DNA from: Bacteroidetes bacterium 41-46
GTDB taxonomy: Bacteria > Bacteroidota > Bacteroidia > Bacteroidales > UBA932
Assembly: GCA_001897515.1 (NCBI GenBank)
Contig: MKTA01000024.1
Span: forward strand, 62,001-126,000
Direction of reading: 5' to 3'
DNA length: 64,000 nt
Made by a program: the position numbers and the translations under genes
Shown here: positions 42,806 through 51,378 of the stretch, piece after piece
Layout: the number at the start of each line of letters is the position of its first letter
How positions within the stretch are numbered: position 1 is the first letter of the stretch
Notes under the pieces: generated by a model
The model's database searches: none
What the model was told of the DNA's origin: nothing
What the model saw: the letters and a program-made list of their open reading frames with translations, nothing else

Positions 42806-43221
42806 TCAGCAGACTCCTCTTCTCCCTCCTGAAGAAACTCAAGAGTGGCGAACTCCTTAAGTGTGTTGTACCACTCAACAACCTTTTTCATATGAGAAGC
42901 ATAAAACCTGTCCCTGTCATAGTCAGGTATCACTTCATTAAAGAAGCTCTTCAGAATTGCTGTGTCTGACTTTCCAGACGGAGCACTCTCCTCTCCAAGT
43001 TTTGTCTTCATCTTTTCAAACAGCTCTTGCAATTTAACATCTCCATCTTCTGTAAAAACAGATATGTCTGAAAGCGATGACATTTTAGCACTCATTCCGC
43101 ATGCCATTCGCTTTTTGTCTGCAAGTGACTCTACAATAACTCCGGAATTTGCCTGCGCCACATATTTAAAAAGACCCGCATAACCGGATACCGTAAGAAT
43201 TTTCTGTAAATTAGTCTTCAT
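42802..43221 (-). CDS. DUF5606-family protein
   Basis: A 139-residue cytoplasmic protein typical of Bacteroidota. The conserved head is KILTVSGYAGLFKYVAQANSGVIVESL, with a possible SH3-like fold, followed by SSLSDISVFTEDGDVKLQELF. It has an acidic C-terminus (EEGEEESAE). No function is known. The ATG at 43221 is used rather than a TTG two codons earlier. It lies 18 bp after the TerB/DnaJ gene and is coupled to rimO by an ATGA overlap. Confidence 0.82.
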   Translation of the reverse strand: MKTNLQKILTVSGYAGLFKYVAQANSGVIVESLADKKRMACGMSAKMSSLSDISVFTEDGDVKLQELFEKMKTKLGEESAPSGKSDTAILKSFFNEVIPDYDRDRFYASHMKKVVEWYNTLKEFATLEFLQEGEEESAE

Positions 43222-43239
43222 TCTCAATTATATTAATTT

Positions 43240-43974
43240 TTATACAATTCCTCTATCTTTTTTTATCTTTTCGTAAGCTTCATTTATCTTCTTGAACTTC
43301 TCCTCTGCCGCTCTCTGAACATCGGCCCCAAGACTTGAAACCTTATCCGGATGGTGTTTTACGGCCATCCTTTTATATGCTCTCTTTATCTCTTCATCTG
43401 TTGCACTTTTATCAATTTCAAGTATTTTGTAGGCTGCATCTATTCCGCTGTCAAACATCGCAAACACCGACTCTCCATCCTGGTATGGTATTGACATGGC
43501 TGCAGATATTCTTCTAAGCATTGCAATTTCATCACTGCTTACAAATCCGTCAGCTCTTGCTATACCTGTTAAATAATGAAGAAGTTGCAACCTTGTTGCT
43601 GCATTTGTATTGAGTTTGATTTGAGCACATACAGCCTCAATATCAACATCCTTTTTCAAAAGGTCTCTTAATAACAGGGTTGCTTCTGCTGCGGCATCCT
43701 CACCAAAATTTTGAGAGATAAATCTCTTAACAAAGTCTAATTCACTCTTCAGAACCCTGCTGTCCGCCTTCATTATTGCAGATGACAGCACAAGCAGAGA
43801 GACAAGAAAACTGTTCCTCTGTTCAGCACCTGAATAGGCTGAGCCTCCTCTGCCGGTTCTGGTAGAAGAATCCCCCTTTTCAAAAAACGAGCCCAGTGCA
43901 AAACCGAGCAAACCTCCAATCGGACCACCCAGAGCCCAGCCCAGAGCGCCCGAGATCCATTTTCCGTACCCCAT
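43240..43974 (-). CDS. TerB plus DnaJ-domain co-chaperone (DjlA-like)
   Basis: A 244-residue protein. A Gly-rich hydrophobic N-terminus ([20 protein letters not shown]) could insert in or associate with membrane. A TerB-like domain (about 55-165) follows, and the J-domain (about 178-244) carries the HPD motif in [12 protein letters not shown]. This is the layout of DjlA, which stimulates DnaK ATPase at the membrane. A separate client is unknown. It overlaps coaE by one base (TAATG). Confidence 0.88.
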   Translation of the reverse strand: MGYGKWISGALGWALGGPIGGLLGFALGSFFEKGDSSTRTGRGGSAYSGAEQRNSFLVSLLVLSSAIMKADSRVLKSELDFVKRFISQNFGEDAAAEATLLLRDLLKKDVDIEAVCAQIKLNTNAATRLQLLHYLTGIARADGFVSSDEIAMLRRISAAMSIPYQDGESVFAMFDSGIDAAYKILEIDKSATDEEIKRAYKRMAVKHHPDKVSSLGADVQRAAEEKFKKINEAYEKIKKDRGIV

Positions 43975-44576
43975 TAAATTTCTGGTTTAATACCTGTTTG
44001 ATTAAATATCTTCATCACCTGTGGCATAATTGCCCTCTTTCCATCTGCAAAGATAACGAAATCCGCCATTTTTAACCTCTTCTCGTCGCTCCACTGTCTG
44101 GACATCCTCTCCCTGACAGCCTCCTCAGAAATTGAATCCCTCTTCATGACTCTTTTTATTCTCTCCTCTTCTGGAGCAACAACAACAATTACTTTGTCTG
44201 CAATAACATGAAATCTGTTAGTCTCTAAAAATATTGCAGACTCATATATTACAGCCTTATGTCCCTCTCGCTCCATCTGGTCTCTCCAAATATAAAAATC
44301 GTTGAGAACTTCAGGGTGAACAAGGTCATTTACCATTTTCAGAAGTTCAGGATTAGAAAATATCTTTGCAGCCATTATGTCCCTTCTTATACCATTTTTA
44401 GACAGAATATCTCTGCCTAAAAGATTTGCAAGGTTCTCTACAAGTTTTGTGTTTGTTTTGTACAACTCCTTTGCTCTTATATCGGCAATGTATGCAGGCA
44501 GTCCGAGTGAGGAGATGAGCCTTACAAGGTAAGACTTCCCGCTGCCTATCCCTCCTGTTACTGCAAAACAAAACAT
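43974..44576 (-). CDS. coaE: Dephospho-CoA kinase
   Basis: CoaE (200 residues) phosphorylates the 3'-OH of the ribose of dephospho-CoA, the last step of CoA synthesis. The P-loop [18 protein letters not shown], the acceptor-site [10 protein letters not shown], and the lid Arg region ([20 protein letters not shown]) are all present. The ATG at 44576 is used; a TTG two codons upstream is also open. It lies 6 bp from the YbbR gene, an order shared by many Bacteroidota. Confidence 0.95.
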   Translation of the reverse strand: MFCFAVTGGIGSGKSYLVRLISSLGLPAYIADIRAKELYKTNTKLVENLANLLGRDILSKNGIRRDIMAAKIFSNPELLKMVNDLVHPEVLNDFYIWRDQMEREGHKAVIYESAIFLETNRFHVIADKVIVVVAPEEERIKRVMKRDSISEEAVRERMSRQWSDEKRLKMADFVIFADGKRAIMPQVMKIFNQTGIKPEI

Positions 44577-44582
44577 AATCAA

Positions 44583-45569
44583 CTATTTTACTGTATCTGA
44601 TACTGCATTTCTAACCTCAATAAAAGGAGGTTCTGCTCTCCATGAGAGAATTCCTCTTTGCTCTCCTGTTAGTCTGACCTTAACTACTCCGCTAAGTGAG
44701 TTTTCAAATTCCAGGTAATCCGCCTCTGCCCCCAATAGAGATTGTTCAACCGGAGAAGAGTCAAAACGCTCTCTGTAGTATAACAATACCTCAGCAGGAG
44801 ATGCCTTTAAAGCAGCTCCAGGCGGAAGATTAACAAATGTCACAGGTACTACCCAGCTCTTCTCCACATATCTTACAACATCAAAGTAGTAGAGAATATC
44901 ACCCTGAGAGAATCTTACCCCTGCCATTGGTATAAGTTCAGCCATCCCCTCAGCCGGAGAGTTCAGATTGTCAAGTTTAATTCCCTTTGTAAAGACTGAG
45001 TCAATTTGGGACAGTAGAGAGCTCTCTCCATAAATAGTTACTGAATCAGGTGTTACTCGCGGCTGTGAAGCCAGCATATGCTGTGAGGCAAATGAGATTG
45101 AAAATCTACTCTTAACCGGAACCCTTTTATTTGTCTGACCGGGAAACAGGAAGAAGAGTGAGTCTGTTGTAAATGACTCAACAAAAACGTTATTTCCAAA
45201 TGACTGAATTAACTTTTCATTTACGTCTTTCACCAAAATAAAGAATCCATCCTTTACACCTGCTCTCTTCCTTACAGCTCGTCTATCAGGGGATATCCTG
45301 ACTCTGCTTTCAACTCCGGAAAAGCGATGTTGAATAATGTAAAAACCGGTAGCTTTTCCCCTTACAATCAGAAGATTTTCCGAATCAGCCTCGGAGCTTC
45401 TGCCCTCCAAACCAACGGATGCAGTAACTTTGTACTGCATGTAGACTGTATAGCTCTCTGAGAGTTTATGTATAGACCATATGATAAAAGCAAGAAAGAG
45501 ACAGAACAAAAACAGTAAGATTTGTCTGCCCCTTTCATAGGAGATGTTTAAAAACCTAAGCTTTATCAT
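44583..45569 (-). CDS. YbbR-like-domain membrane protein (CdaR type)
   Basis: A 328-residue protein with one N-terminal membrane helix (about residues 17-34, ILLFLFCLFLAFIIWSI) and YbbR-like repeats outside. The repeats appear as RVPVKSRFSISFASQHMLAS followed by VTPDSVTIYGESSLLSQI. In Firmicutes YbbR (CdaR) regulates the c-di-AMP cyclase CdaA; no cyclase is next to it here, so the link is uncertain. It sits between yajC and coaE, the conserved Bacteroidota order. Confidence 0.85.
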   Translation of the reverse strand: MIKLRFLNISYERGRQILLFLFCLFLAFIIWSIHKLSESYTVYMQYKVTASVGLEGRSSEADSENLLIVRGKATGFYIIQHRFSGVESRVRISPDRRAVRKRAGVKDGFFILVKDVNEKLIQSFGNNVFVESFTTDSLFFLFPGQTNKRVPVKSRFSISFASQHMLASQPRVTPDSVTIYGESSLLSQIDSVFTKGIKLDNLNSPAEGMAELIPMAGVRFSQGDILYYFDVVRYVEKSWVVPVTFVNLPPGAALKASPAEVLLYYRERFDSSPVEQSLLGAEADYLEFENSLSGVVKVRLTGEQRGILSWRAEPPFIEVRNAVSDTVK

Positions 45570-45584
45570 AGTAAAGCCTTTAAA

Positions 45585-45908
45585 TTATTTCTGTGGGATA
45601 TCTGAAATATCCTTTACAATAGAAGACTTGTCAACCTTGATTTTGACGTTGCTGTCAACCTCAAGAAGGATAAAGCTATCTTTATCGTTAACCTCAGCAA
45701 CCCTTCCGTAAATACCACCTGCTGTTATTACCTTATCGCCTTTTGAAAGAGACTGACGGAACTTAACAAGCTCTTTCTGTTTTTTTTGTTGAGGACGTAT
45801 CATAAAAAAATACATCACAACAAAGATTAAGCCCATCATTATGAGGAAGCTCCAGTTTCCTGAACCTGCGCCTGCCGGTTGAGTCTGTAAAAATGTTAGA
45901 AAATTCAT
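45585..45908 (-). CDS. yajC: Preprotein translocase auxiliary subunit YajC
   Basis: YajC (107 residues) is a single-pass protein attached to SecDF in protein export. The helix MMGLIFVVMYFFMIRPQQKK and the following KELVKFRQSLSKGDKVITAGGIYG are classical. An Ala/Gly-rich head (QTQPAGAGSGNW) precedes the helix. It follows nusB by 34 bp. secDF and tgt/queA, the usual partners elsewhere, are not in the window. Confidence 0.95.
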   Translation of the reverse strand: MNFLTFLQTQPAGAGSGNWSFLIMMGLIFVVMYFFMIRPQQKKQKELVKFRQSLSKGDKVITAGGIYGRVAEVNDKDSFILLEVDSNVKIKVDKSSIVKDISDIPQK

Positions 45909-45942
45909 CTTATCGTTTATTAAAATATCATTACAAAATTAA

Positions 45943-46890
45943 TCATTCTGCCGAGCCTACCAAACCTCTGCCCCTCTTCTCAACCTTACCCTCTGACATT
46001 AATCCGGAAATAACCTTATCAAGAATACCGTTTACGAACACGTAACTGTTGGGAGTACTAAAGAATTTAGAGAGCTCCACATACTCATTAATTGTTACTT
46101 TAACCGGTATATCGTGAAACTCTGCCGCTTCAGTTATACCAAGCACTATTAAAACAGTATCCGTTGCAGCAAGGCGTTCGATATCCCAGTTTTTCAAATA
46201 GCCACTCATCAGCTCTACATATTTTGTATAGTTAAGCATAGACTTCTCAAGCAGTCTGACTGCATACTCCCTGTCGTCATCTTTCAGAAAGAGAGATGGA
46301 TGCCTGAGCTTGCTGCGTTCATTCAAAACCGATAGTCTCTTTGTTATAACATTGATGACATACTCAAGGTCGTCTGTCCACAGCAGAGAGAGATCTTCCA
46401 AAGTTGCATGAAGATCATCGCAATCCTCAAGCTCCTCCTCAAAAAATCTTATAACAAATGCAAGATCTGCGGCAAAGGAGCTCTCTTGTGAGTTCATATA
46501 CTCTATGTAGTAGTCAGAGGATATCATAGATGAGAAAATCTTCTTTACCAAAGCCTGGTGGGCATTCCAGAAAAGAGATCTTTTTTCGCAGAACTCACTG
46601 AGCTCTCTGTTCTCATCTAGCATATTTATTACTCTGTTCTCAACAAAACGCATGTTGGGATTCATCTCCTCCTCTGTTGGATGGAACTTTTTCAGCCCAA
46701 TCTCAATCTTCGCCTGGGCTGTTTTCATTACAGCAACAGGAAGAGAGAGAATAAAATAGTATAGTTCAAGACTCTTTTCGCAACTATTGAGCAACTCACC
46801 CTCAGCCCCTGTAATTGAAAAGGAATCGGATCCTACTCTTCCGAAAAGTGTTTTAAAAACCTTTACTCTTATTAGCCTTCTGTTAATCAT
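45943..46890 (-). CDS. nusB: Transcription antitermination factor NusB (long Bacteroidota form)
   Basis: NusB (315 residues) binds boxA RNA with S10 to prevent early termination in rRNA operons. The C-terminal third carries the NusB fold motifs, with NWDIERLAATDTVLIVLGITE and IPVKVTINEYVELSKFFST. The E. coli protein is about 140 residues; the extra ~150 at the N-terminus (with RRLIRVKVFKTLF at the head) is normal in this phylum. It leads an eleven-gene run down to the small RHH-like gene. Confidence 0.93.
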   Translation of the reverse strand: MINRRLIRVKVFKTLFGRVGSDSFSITGAEGELLNSCEKSLELYYFILSLPVAVMKTAQAKIEIGLKKFHPTEEEMNPNMRFVENRVINMLDENRELSEFCEKRSLFWNAHQALVKKIFSSMISSDYYIEYMNSQESSFAADLAFVIRFFEEELEDCDDLHATLEDLSLLWTDDLEYVINVITKRLSVLNERSKLRHPSLFLKDDDREYAVRLLEKSMLNYTKYVELMSGYLKNWDIERLAATDTVLIVLGITEAAEFHDIPVKVTINEYVELSKFFSTPNSYVFVNGILDKVISGLMSEGKVEKRGRGLVGSAE

Positions 46891-46918
46891 AAATTTTATT
46901 CAATATGCAAATATTTTG

Positions 46919-46926
46919 CAAAGATA
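46919..46926 (-). promoter_or_regulatory. -7 box of the nusB run
   Basis: TATCTTTG on the minus strand (46926-46919) matches TAnnTTTG, 29 bp before the nusB start. No good -33 box is seen at the expected distance. It faces away from an identical box for DUF3276. Confidence 0.55.
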
Positions 46927-46930
46927 GGTT

Positions 46931-46959
46931 TTTGTGCACAAAAAATAATTTTATCTTTG
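46931..46959 (+). promoter_or_regulatory. Promoter of the DUF3276 gene
   Basis: TATCTTTG at 46952-46959 fits the -7 consensus. A TTTG at 46931-46934 is 17 bp upstream, slightly closer than normal. The gene begins 25 bp downstream. Confidence 0.55.
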
Positions 46960-46984
46960 TCAGGCAAATCTAAATTGAACAAAA

Positions 46985-47332
46985 ATGTACTTCGAAGACT
47001 TTGACATTAACGATGCACAGGAGAGGAACGGGGATGATGTTTTTTCAAAACCGGTGAGAGCCGGCAAACGCACCTATTTCTTTGATGTAAAGGCAACCAA
47101 GAACAACGACTACTACCTCACAATTACTGAAAGCAAAAGAAGGCTGGACCGTGACGGAAGGTTCGTTTATGACAAACATAAAATATTCCTTTACAAGGAG
47201 GATTTTGAAAAATTCTCTCAAGGTCTTGAAGAGATAATAAAATATATACGTGATAATGCACCTCAAACGCTAGAGAGGCCAACAAGAGAAGGTACAGGTT
47301 CATTCTCTGATGTTAATTTTGAGGAGTTATAG
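46985..47332 (+). CDS. DUF3276 / PUR-alpha-like nucleic-acid-binding protein
   Basis: A 115-residue protein with the PUR repeat typical of Bacteroidota and spirochaetes. It contains VRAGKRTYFFDVKATKNNDY and LTITESKRRLDRDGRFVYDK, then KIFLYKEDFEKFSQGLEEII. The PUR fold binds single-stranded DNA and RNA, and the Borrelia homologue is structurally characterised. Cellular role is unknown here. It has its own promoter and a strong terminator, so it is monocistronic. Confidence 0.9.
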   Translation: MYFEDFDINDAQERNGDDVFSKPVRAGKRTYFFDVKATKNNDYYLTITESKRRLDRDGRFVYDKHKIFLYKEDFEKFSQGLEEIIKYIRDNAPQTLERPTREGTGSFSDVNFEEL

Positions 47333-47361
47333 ACACAATTGCACAAATTGCATTGAAATAT

Positions 47362-47401
47362 AAAAAGAAGAGCCGGTGTTTGAATACCGGCTCTTCTTTT
47401 T
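47362..47401. terminator. Bidirectional terminator between DUF3276 and tRNA-Cys
   Basis: AAAAAGAAGAGCCGGT and ACCGGCTCTTCTTTTT form a 16-bp perfect stem around an 8-nt loop, with T-rich tails on both strands. It ends both the DUF3276 transcript and the tRNA-Cys transcript. Confidence 0.9.
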
Positions 47402-47425
47402 AAACACAGATTTTTAATCTGTCTG

Positions 47426-47496
47426 AGGTACCAAGCAGAATCGAACTGCTGTACGCGGTTTTGCAGACCGCTGCCTAACCGCTCGGCCATGGTACC
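47426..47496 (-). tRNA. tRNA-Cys (anticodon GCA)
   Basis: A 71-nt tRNA on the minus strand: acceptor GGTACCA with TGGTACC, a D-arm with AGCGGTTAGGCAGCGG, an anticodon loop CTGCAAA giving GCA, and the T-loop TTCGATT. The discriminator base is U73, the identity base of tRNA-Cys. CCA is not encoded (the next bases are CAG), so RNase Z and CCA-adding enzyme are needed. Confidence 0.97.
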
Positions 47497-47508
47497 AGTT
47501 AGGGGATG

Positions 47509-47539
47509 CAAATGTATGAATTTTTTTTATACATCCAAA
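47509..47539 (-). promoter_or_regulatory. Promoter of tRNA-Cys
   Basis: TTTG (47539-47536), a 19-bp spacer and TACATTTG (47516-47509) match the Bacteroidota consensus exactly. It predicts a start about 8 nt before the tRNA 5' end. Confidence 0.75.
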
Positions 47540-47544
47540 ATCCA

Positions 47545-48441
47545 TCAATTCGCAAGCTCTTTTTTTCCTGTAATATTGCTAATAAAAATTCCTGAGACAA
47601 TTAAAGCAAGCCCCGCTATAGTCAGCAATTGAATCTCTTCTCCCAAAACCCTGTTTATAATAATAAATGAGAGCATTGGTGCAAGATATATCATCTGAGT
47701 AATGATAACTCTGTCAGATGCAATATTAAGAGCCTTATTCCATAAAATAAAAGTAATTCCCATTTCAAAAAGACCAACATAAACTGCAGCAAAAAAAGGA
47801 GTACCGAAAGTTATCGGTTCAGGGAATATTAAGTACACTATCAATAGATAAATAACTCCTGTCAGGAAATTCCTGAACAGCTCCTCTGCCGGATCTTTTG
47901 AGTTATCAATTTTAAGCATCCAGTACAAAGCCCATATCACTGTACTAGTGAGAATTAAAACAATACCGGCAAGCGATAATGTACCCGATGAGTCAGCCCC
48001 GTTATTGAGAGATAAGATAACAACTCCGCCAAAGCTGACTGCAACTCCCAAAGCCTGTTTAAAGCCTATCTTCTGTTTCATGAATATTGCCATAAGCACT
48101 ATCATTACAACCTGCCATGAGAAGTTCATAGGTTGTGCAATCTGGGCCGGCAAAAGCGAGTACCCTTTGAAAAGAATGAGGTAATAGATGAATGGATTCA
48201 ATGCTCCCTGCCAAACGGAACGGATAAGAGTCTCTCTGTCAATAAGAGACCTCAATGTTTTTAATAATTTACCATTGATTCCTAAATTGATGGCAAATAC
48301 AAACAGTGCAGTTGTTGATGATATTATCAATAGCGTTACAGCTCCCATACCACCAAGAGCGAGTTTGAATGCTGTAGCCACCGTGGCCCAGAAGAAGACC
48401 ACAAACGATGCCATAACTATAGCTCGTCTCTGATTTCTCAT
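47545..48441 (-). CDS. EamA-family DMT transporter
   Basis: A 298-residue inner-membrane protein with ten helices in two EamA repeats. The first half contains FVVFFWATVATAFKLALGGM and the second AGIVLILTSTVIWALYWML. These drug/metabolite transporters often export amino acids, nucleosides or similar small molecules; no specific substrate can be deduced. The start overlaps the M1 peptidase stop as ATGA; it is the last gene of the glnN-led run. The tRNA-Cys promoter begins 6 bp after its stop. Confidence 0.87.
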   Translation of the reverse strand: MRNQRRAIVMASFVVFFWATVATAFKLALGGMGAVTLLIISSTTALFVFAINLGINGKLLKTLRSLIDRETLIRSVWQGALNPFIYYLILFKGYSLLPAQIAQPMNFSWQVVMIVLMAIFMKQKIGFKQALGVAVSFGGVVILSLNNGADSSGTLSLAGIVLILTSTVIWALYWMLKIDNSKDPAEELFRNFLTGVIYLLIVYLIFPEPITFGTPFFAAVYVGLFEMGITFILWNKALNIASDRVIITQMIYLAPMLSFIIINRVLGEEIQLLTIAGLALIVSGIFISNITGKKELAN

Positions 48442-50873
48442 TTTTTGAATTTAGGATTAATTATATGATCAGACTGCTGGAGAAGTTTCCCTTTTAAAAG
48501 AGGGTGAATTTCAGCCTGATTCAGGTAATTGGTAATAAGTTCTGAGGCATGATCTCCTCTCTGACCTGTGAGAAGAGCCTGGAGCCAGTTCCTTGGGAAG
48601 AAAATATCTCCTGTTTTCTGAATCTCCGGAAGGATACTCAAAGCCGGGGCAATATAGTCAACAGCCTCCTCCTGTCGCGAAGTATGACACAAAAAACCAA
48701 GGGCAGAGGTAGCCCAAGGTTCAACATCTCTCCCCTCGCTTTTTAACAGGGCTCTGAATACTGAGTCTCTAACAGCTTTATCCGGAGATGCTGCCGGATA
48801 TATAAAATTGAACTCCTCTTTCCTGTCTTCTCCTGTCAGCCTTGAGAGAGTTACCATCTTAATTTGACTGTATAACTCAGGATTTCTGATTGCCGCCTCA
48901 TAAGCAATATTCATTAAATCTCTTTCGCTAAAATTTAATCCTGGATATTTGCTACTATTTATCAAGAGGTCACAAATTCTTTCAGACCAAATCTCTCCCC
49001 AGGCAAATCTTGTTAATGATCTTATAGCAGTTATTCTGAACTCCTCTCTTCTGTCTGACATGGCAATATTCCACAAACAATCTGCTGCTCTCCCGGAGCT
49101 CTCACTATTAAATAAATATAGAGTATTTATCCTGGACAGATAGCTTACAGCCCTGGAAAATATTAGCTTATCCTCTTCAAGCTGAAGCATTTCACAAATC
49201 CCGTCAGAAAATCTTTCCGGCAGTAAAATTCCTGCCAACGCATTTTCAAATAGCGTTGTAAGAAGAGAACCCCTTGTTACAGGGACACAGTCAGATATTC
49301 TCTGGAGAAGCATCTCGATATTAGATGAGTCGGTAATAAAAAGCCCATATGCCCTTCCGTCAACATTTGGATAGATTACACCATCTTCTGAGGGGATATT
49401 CAACATACTCTGGCGCCACTCCAGGCCTCTCTCAAACGGGTCTCTCTGCTCAACAGAAACTCCTCCGCTGTCAGAGAGTTTTAATATTATTTCTGGTCTG
49501 CCCCGCTCTTTTATCCACACATCGCTCCAGGATTTTAAATCCTCCACTGTATAGCCATCCAGAATCTCAACAAGGTTATCCCAGGTGGCGTTGGAGTAAG
49601 CGTACCTTTGCAGATACTCCTGAATCCCTTTTCTGAAAGCCTCCTCTCCAATCATCTCCACCATCATATCCATTACAATAGGAGCCTTGTTATAAATTAT
49701 GTTTCCATAAATCAAACCTGCATTTTCAAGATTATCAAGTGGCTGATGAATAGAATTTGCTCCGGCAGTACGATCTTCATCATATGCAGGCGGAAAATAG
49801 CTGTCTGTAAATGCCAGTTTATGGTCAATATCCGGGAATAGAGGAGCAACCATTCTGGCAGCAAACCAGTTAGCAAAAACCTCCTTTGTCCACACATCAT
49901 CAAACCACTTCATCGTTACTAAATCTCCAAACCACATATGCGCAGTTTCGTGTGCAATAAGCTTGGCCCTTGCAAACCTTTCCGCAGTAGTTGGACGCTC
50001 TCCTGTAAAGAGTGTCCTGTCGGCATAAAGTGTGGCTCCAGCATGCTCCATTCCTCCGTATTGAAAACCGGGAATAATGGCAATGTCGTATTTTGAGAAT
50101 GGATATGGTATTCCGGTATAATCCTCCAGCCACTTCAAAGAGGAGGAAATCTGTGCACCTATCGTGTCGCACTGAGCAACTCTGAATGGAAGACTTTCTC
50201 TGTGGAATATAGTTATGCTCCTACCACTGGAATTAACCTTGTGTTCGTTGAATATTCCTGCTACAAAAGAAAAAAGATATGTCGGCAAAGGTTCTGTTGG
50301 GGAGAATTTAACAACTCCCGCTTCTCTCTTCTCTTCATACGAGTTTGACATTGCCACCCACCCCTCAGGAAGTCTCAGAGAGAGCTCATATACGGCTTTT
50401 ATATCCGGCTGGTCAAAACAGGGAAACAGAGTCCTGGCCCTGTCGGGTACTAATAATGTGTATAAAAGGTCTTCTCTTCTGTTAAGGGATTGGTCACTTG
50501 CAGTAAATTTAGCATAGAGTGTGTTCTCTCCTCTTTTGAGATACCTCCTCTTAATAGTCAGATGCTCGTCAATGATCTCCGGGACTATCTCTTTACCGTT
50601 TACAATAAGAGCAGAGACAGGATTCAGGGAGTCATGAAGAAAATCAAGGTAGATGGTTTCAACCCTATTTAAAGAAAATTTTATTGTTGCTACTCCTTTA
50701 ACTGAAGAGTCAATGTGATTTGGTATGGAAAACTCCAGGCTATACTTGACAGATGAAATATTTTGGAACCTTCTCTCCGCTAACTCCTTGCTGACACCAG
50801 TACCCGGACCTCCGTTTTGAGGCGTACATCCGCTCAGCAGTAACAGAATCAGTATGAGAAGTGCCTGTTTCAT
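48438..50873 (-). CDS. M1-family aminopeptidase lipoprotein
   Basis: An 811-residue zinc aminopeptidase. The signal peptide ends in LLLSGC (Cys16), so it is lipid-anchored, probably in the periplasm. The exopeptidase motif appears as GGMEHAGATLY (GxMEN type, with His instead of Asn). The zinc site is HETAHMWFGD with the distal Glu in TKEVFANWFA. A HEAT-like helical C-terminal part follows. It would trim neutral or basic N-terminal residues from imported peptides. The ATG at 50873 overlaps the fRMsr stop as ATGA; a longer frame to 50912 is less likely. Confidence 0.93.
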   Translation of the reverse strand: MKQALLILILLLLSGCTPQNGGPGTGVSKELAERRFQNISSVKYSLEFSIPNHIDSSVKGVATIKFSLNRVETIYLDFLHDSLNPVSALIVNGKEIVPEIIDEHLTIKRRYLKRGENTLYAKFTASDQSLNRREDLLYTLLVPDRARTLFPCFDQPDIKAVYELSLRLPEGWVAMSNSYEEKREAGVVKFSPTEPLPTYLFSFVAGIFNEHKVNSSGRSITIFHRESLPFRVAQCDTIGAQISSSLKWLEDYTGIPYPFSKYDIAIIPGFQYGGMEHAGATLYADRTLFTGERPTTAERFARAKLIAHETAHMWFGDLVTMKWFDDVWTKEVFANWFAARMVAPLFPDIDHKLAFTDSYFPPAYDEDRTAGANSIHQPLDNLENAGLIYGNIIYNKAPIVMDMMVEMIGEEAFRKGIQEYLQRYAYSNATWDNLVEILDGYTVEDLKSWSDVWIKERGRPEIILKLSDSGGVSVEQRDPFERGLEWRQSMLNIPSEDGVIYPNVDGRAYGLFITDSSNIEMLLQRISDCVPVTRGSLLTTLFENALAGILLPERFSDGICEMLQLEEDKLIFSRAVSYLSRINTLYLFNSESSGRAADCLWNIAMSDRREEFRITAIRSLTRFAWGEIWSERICDLLINSSKYPGLNFSERDLMNIAYEAAIRNPELYSQIKMVTLSRLTGEDRKEEFNFIYPAASPDKAVRDSVFRALLKSEGRDVEPWATSALGFLCHTSRQEEAVDYIAPALSILPEIQKTGDIFFPRNWLQALLTGQRGDHASELITNYLNQAEIHPLLKGKLLQQSDHIINPKFKK

Positions 50874-51364
50874 GTCAGCCTGATATCTGAAGAGAGAAGC
50901 TCTTCCAGCCATCTCCTGTCGGTATCATCAAAGTCATTAAGTTTGTCAGAGTCAATATCCAGTACTGCTGTTATACGCCCCCCTCTTATTACAGGCACCA
51001 CAATTTCTGATTTTGAAAGAGAGCTGCAAGCAATATGGCCCGGAAACTCATCCACATCAGGAACAATTACGCTCTTTTCGCTCTTCCAGCATGTTCCGCA
51101 TACACCTCTTCCATAAGCAATCCTTGTACAAGCAACTGGTCCCTGAAAAGGTCCCAAAACCAGTGAGCTACCATGTTGCGAGGAGTCATTCCTTACAATA
51201 TAGAATCCAACCCACCAAAAACCGAAAGCCTCTTTTAAAGCTGCAGATATATTTGCCATGTTTGCTACATAATCATCTTCACCCTCCGTCAGCGCAATTA
51301 TCTGGGGTATTAATGCCTTATAAATCTGCTCTTTGTTACCATTTGGTATTATTAGTGTCTCCAT
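50870..51364 (-). CDS. msrC: Free methionine-(R)-sulfoxide reductase (GAF domain)
   Basis: A 164-residue GAF-domain enzyme that reduces free Met-(R)-sulfoxide. The signature FGFWWVGFYIV is followed by the three active-site cysteines in ACTRIAYGRGVCGTCW and HIACSS. AVLDIDSDKLNDFDDTDR is also conserved. It defends the free methionine pool from oxidation. It lies 14 bp after the rRNA methylase and is coupled to the M1 peptidase. Confidence 0.93.
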   Translation of the reverse strand: METLIIPNGNKEQIYKALIPQIIALTEGEDDYVANMANISAALKEAFGFWWVGFYIVRNDSSQHGSSLVLGPFQGPVACTRIAYGRGVCGTCWKSEKSVIVPDVDEFPGHIACSSLSKSEIVVPVIRGGRITAVLDIDSDKLNDFDDTDRRWLEELLSSDIRLT

Positions 51365-51378
51365 TAATTTCTAAATTT

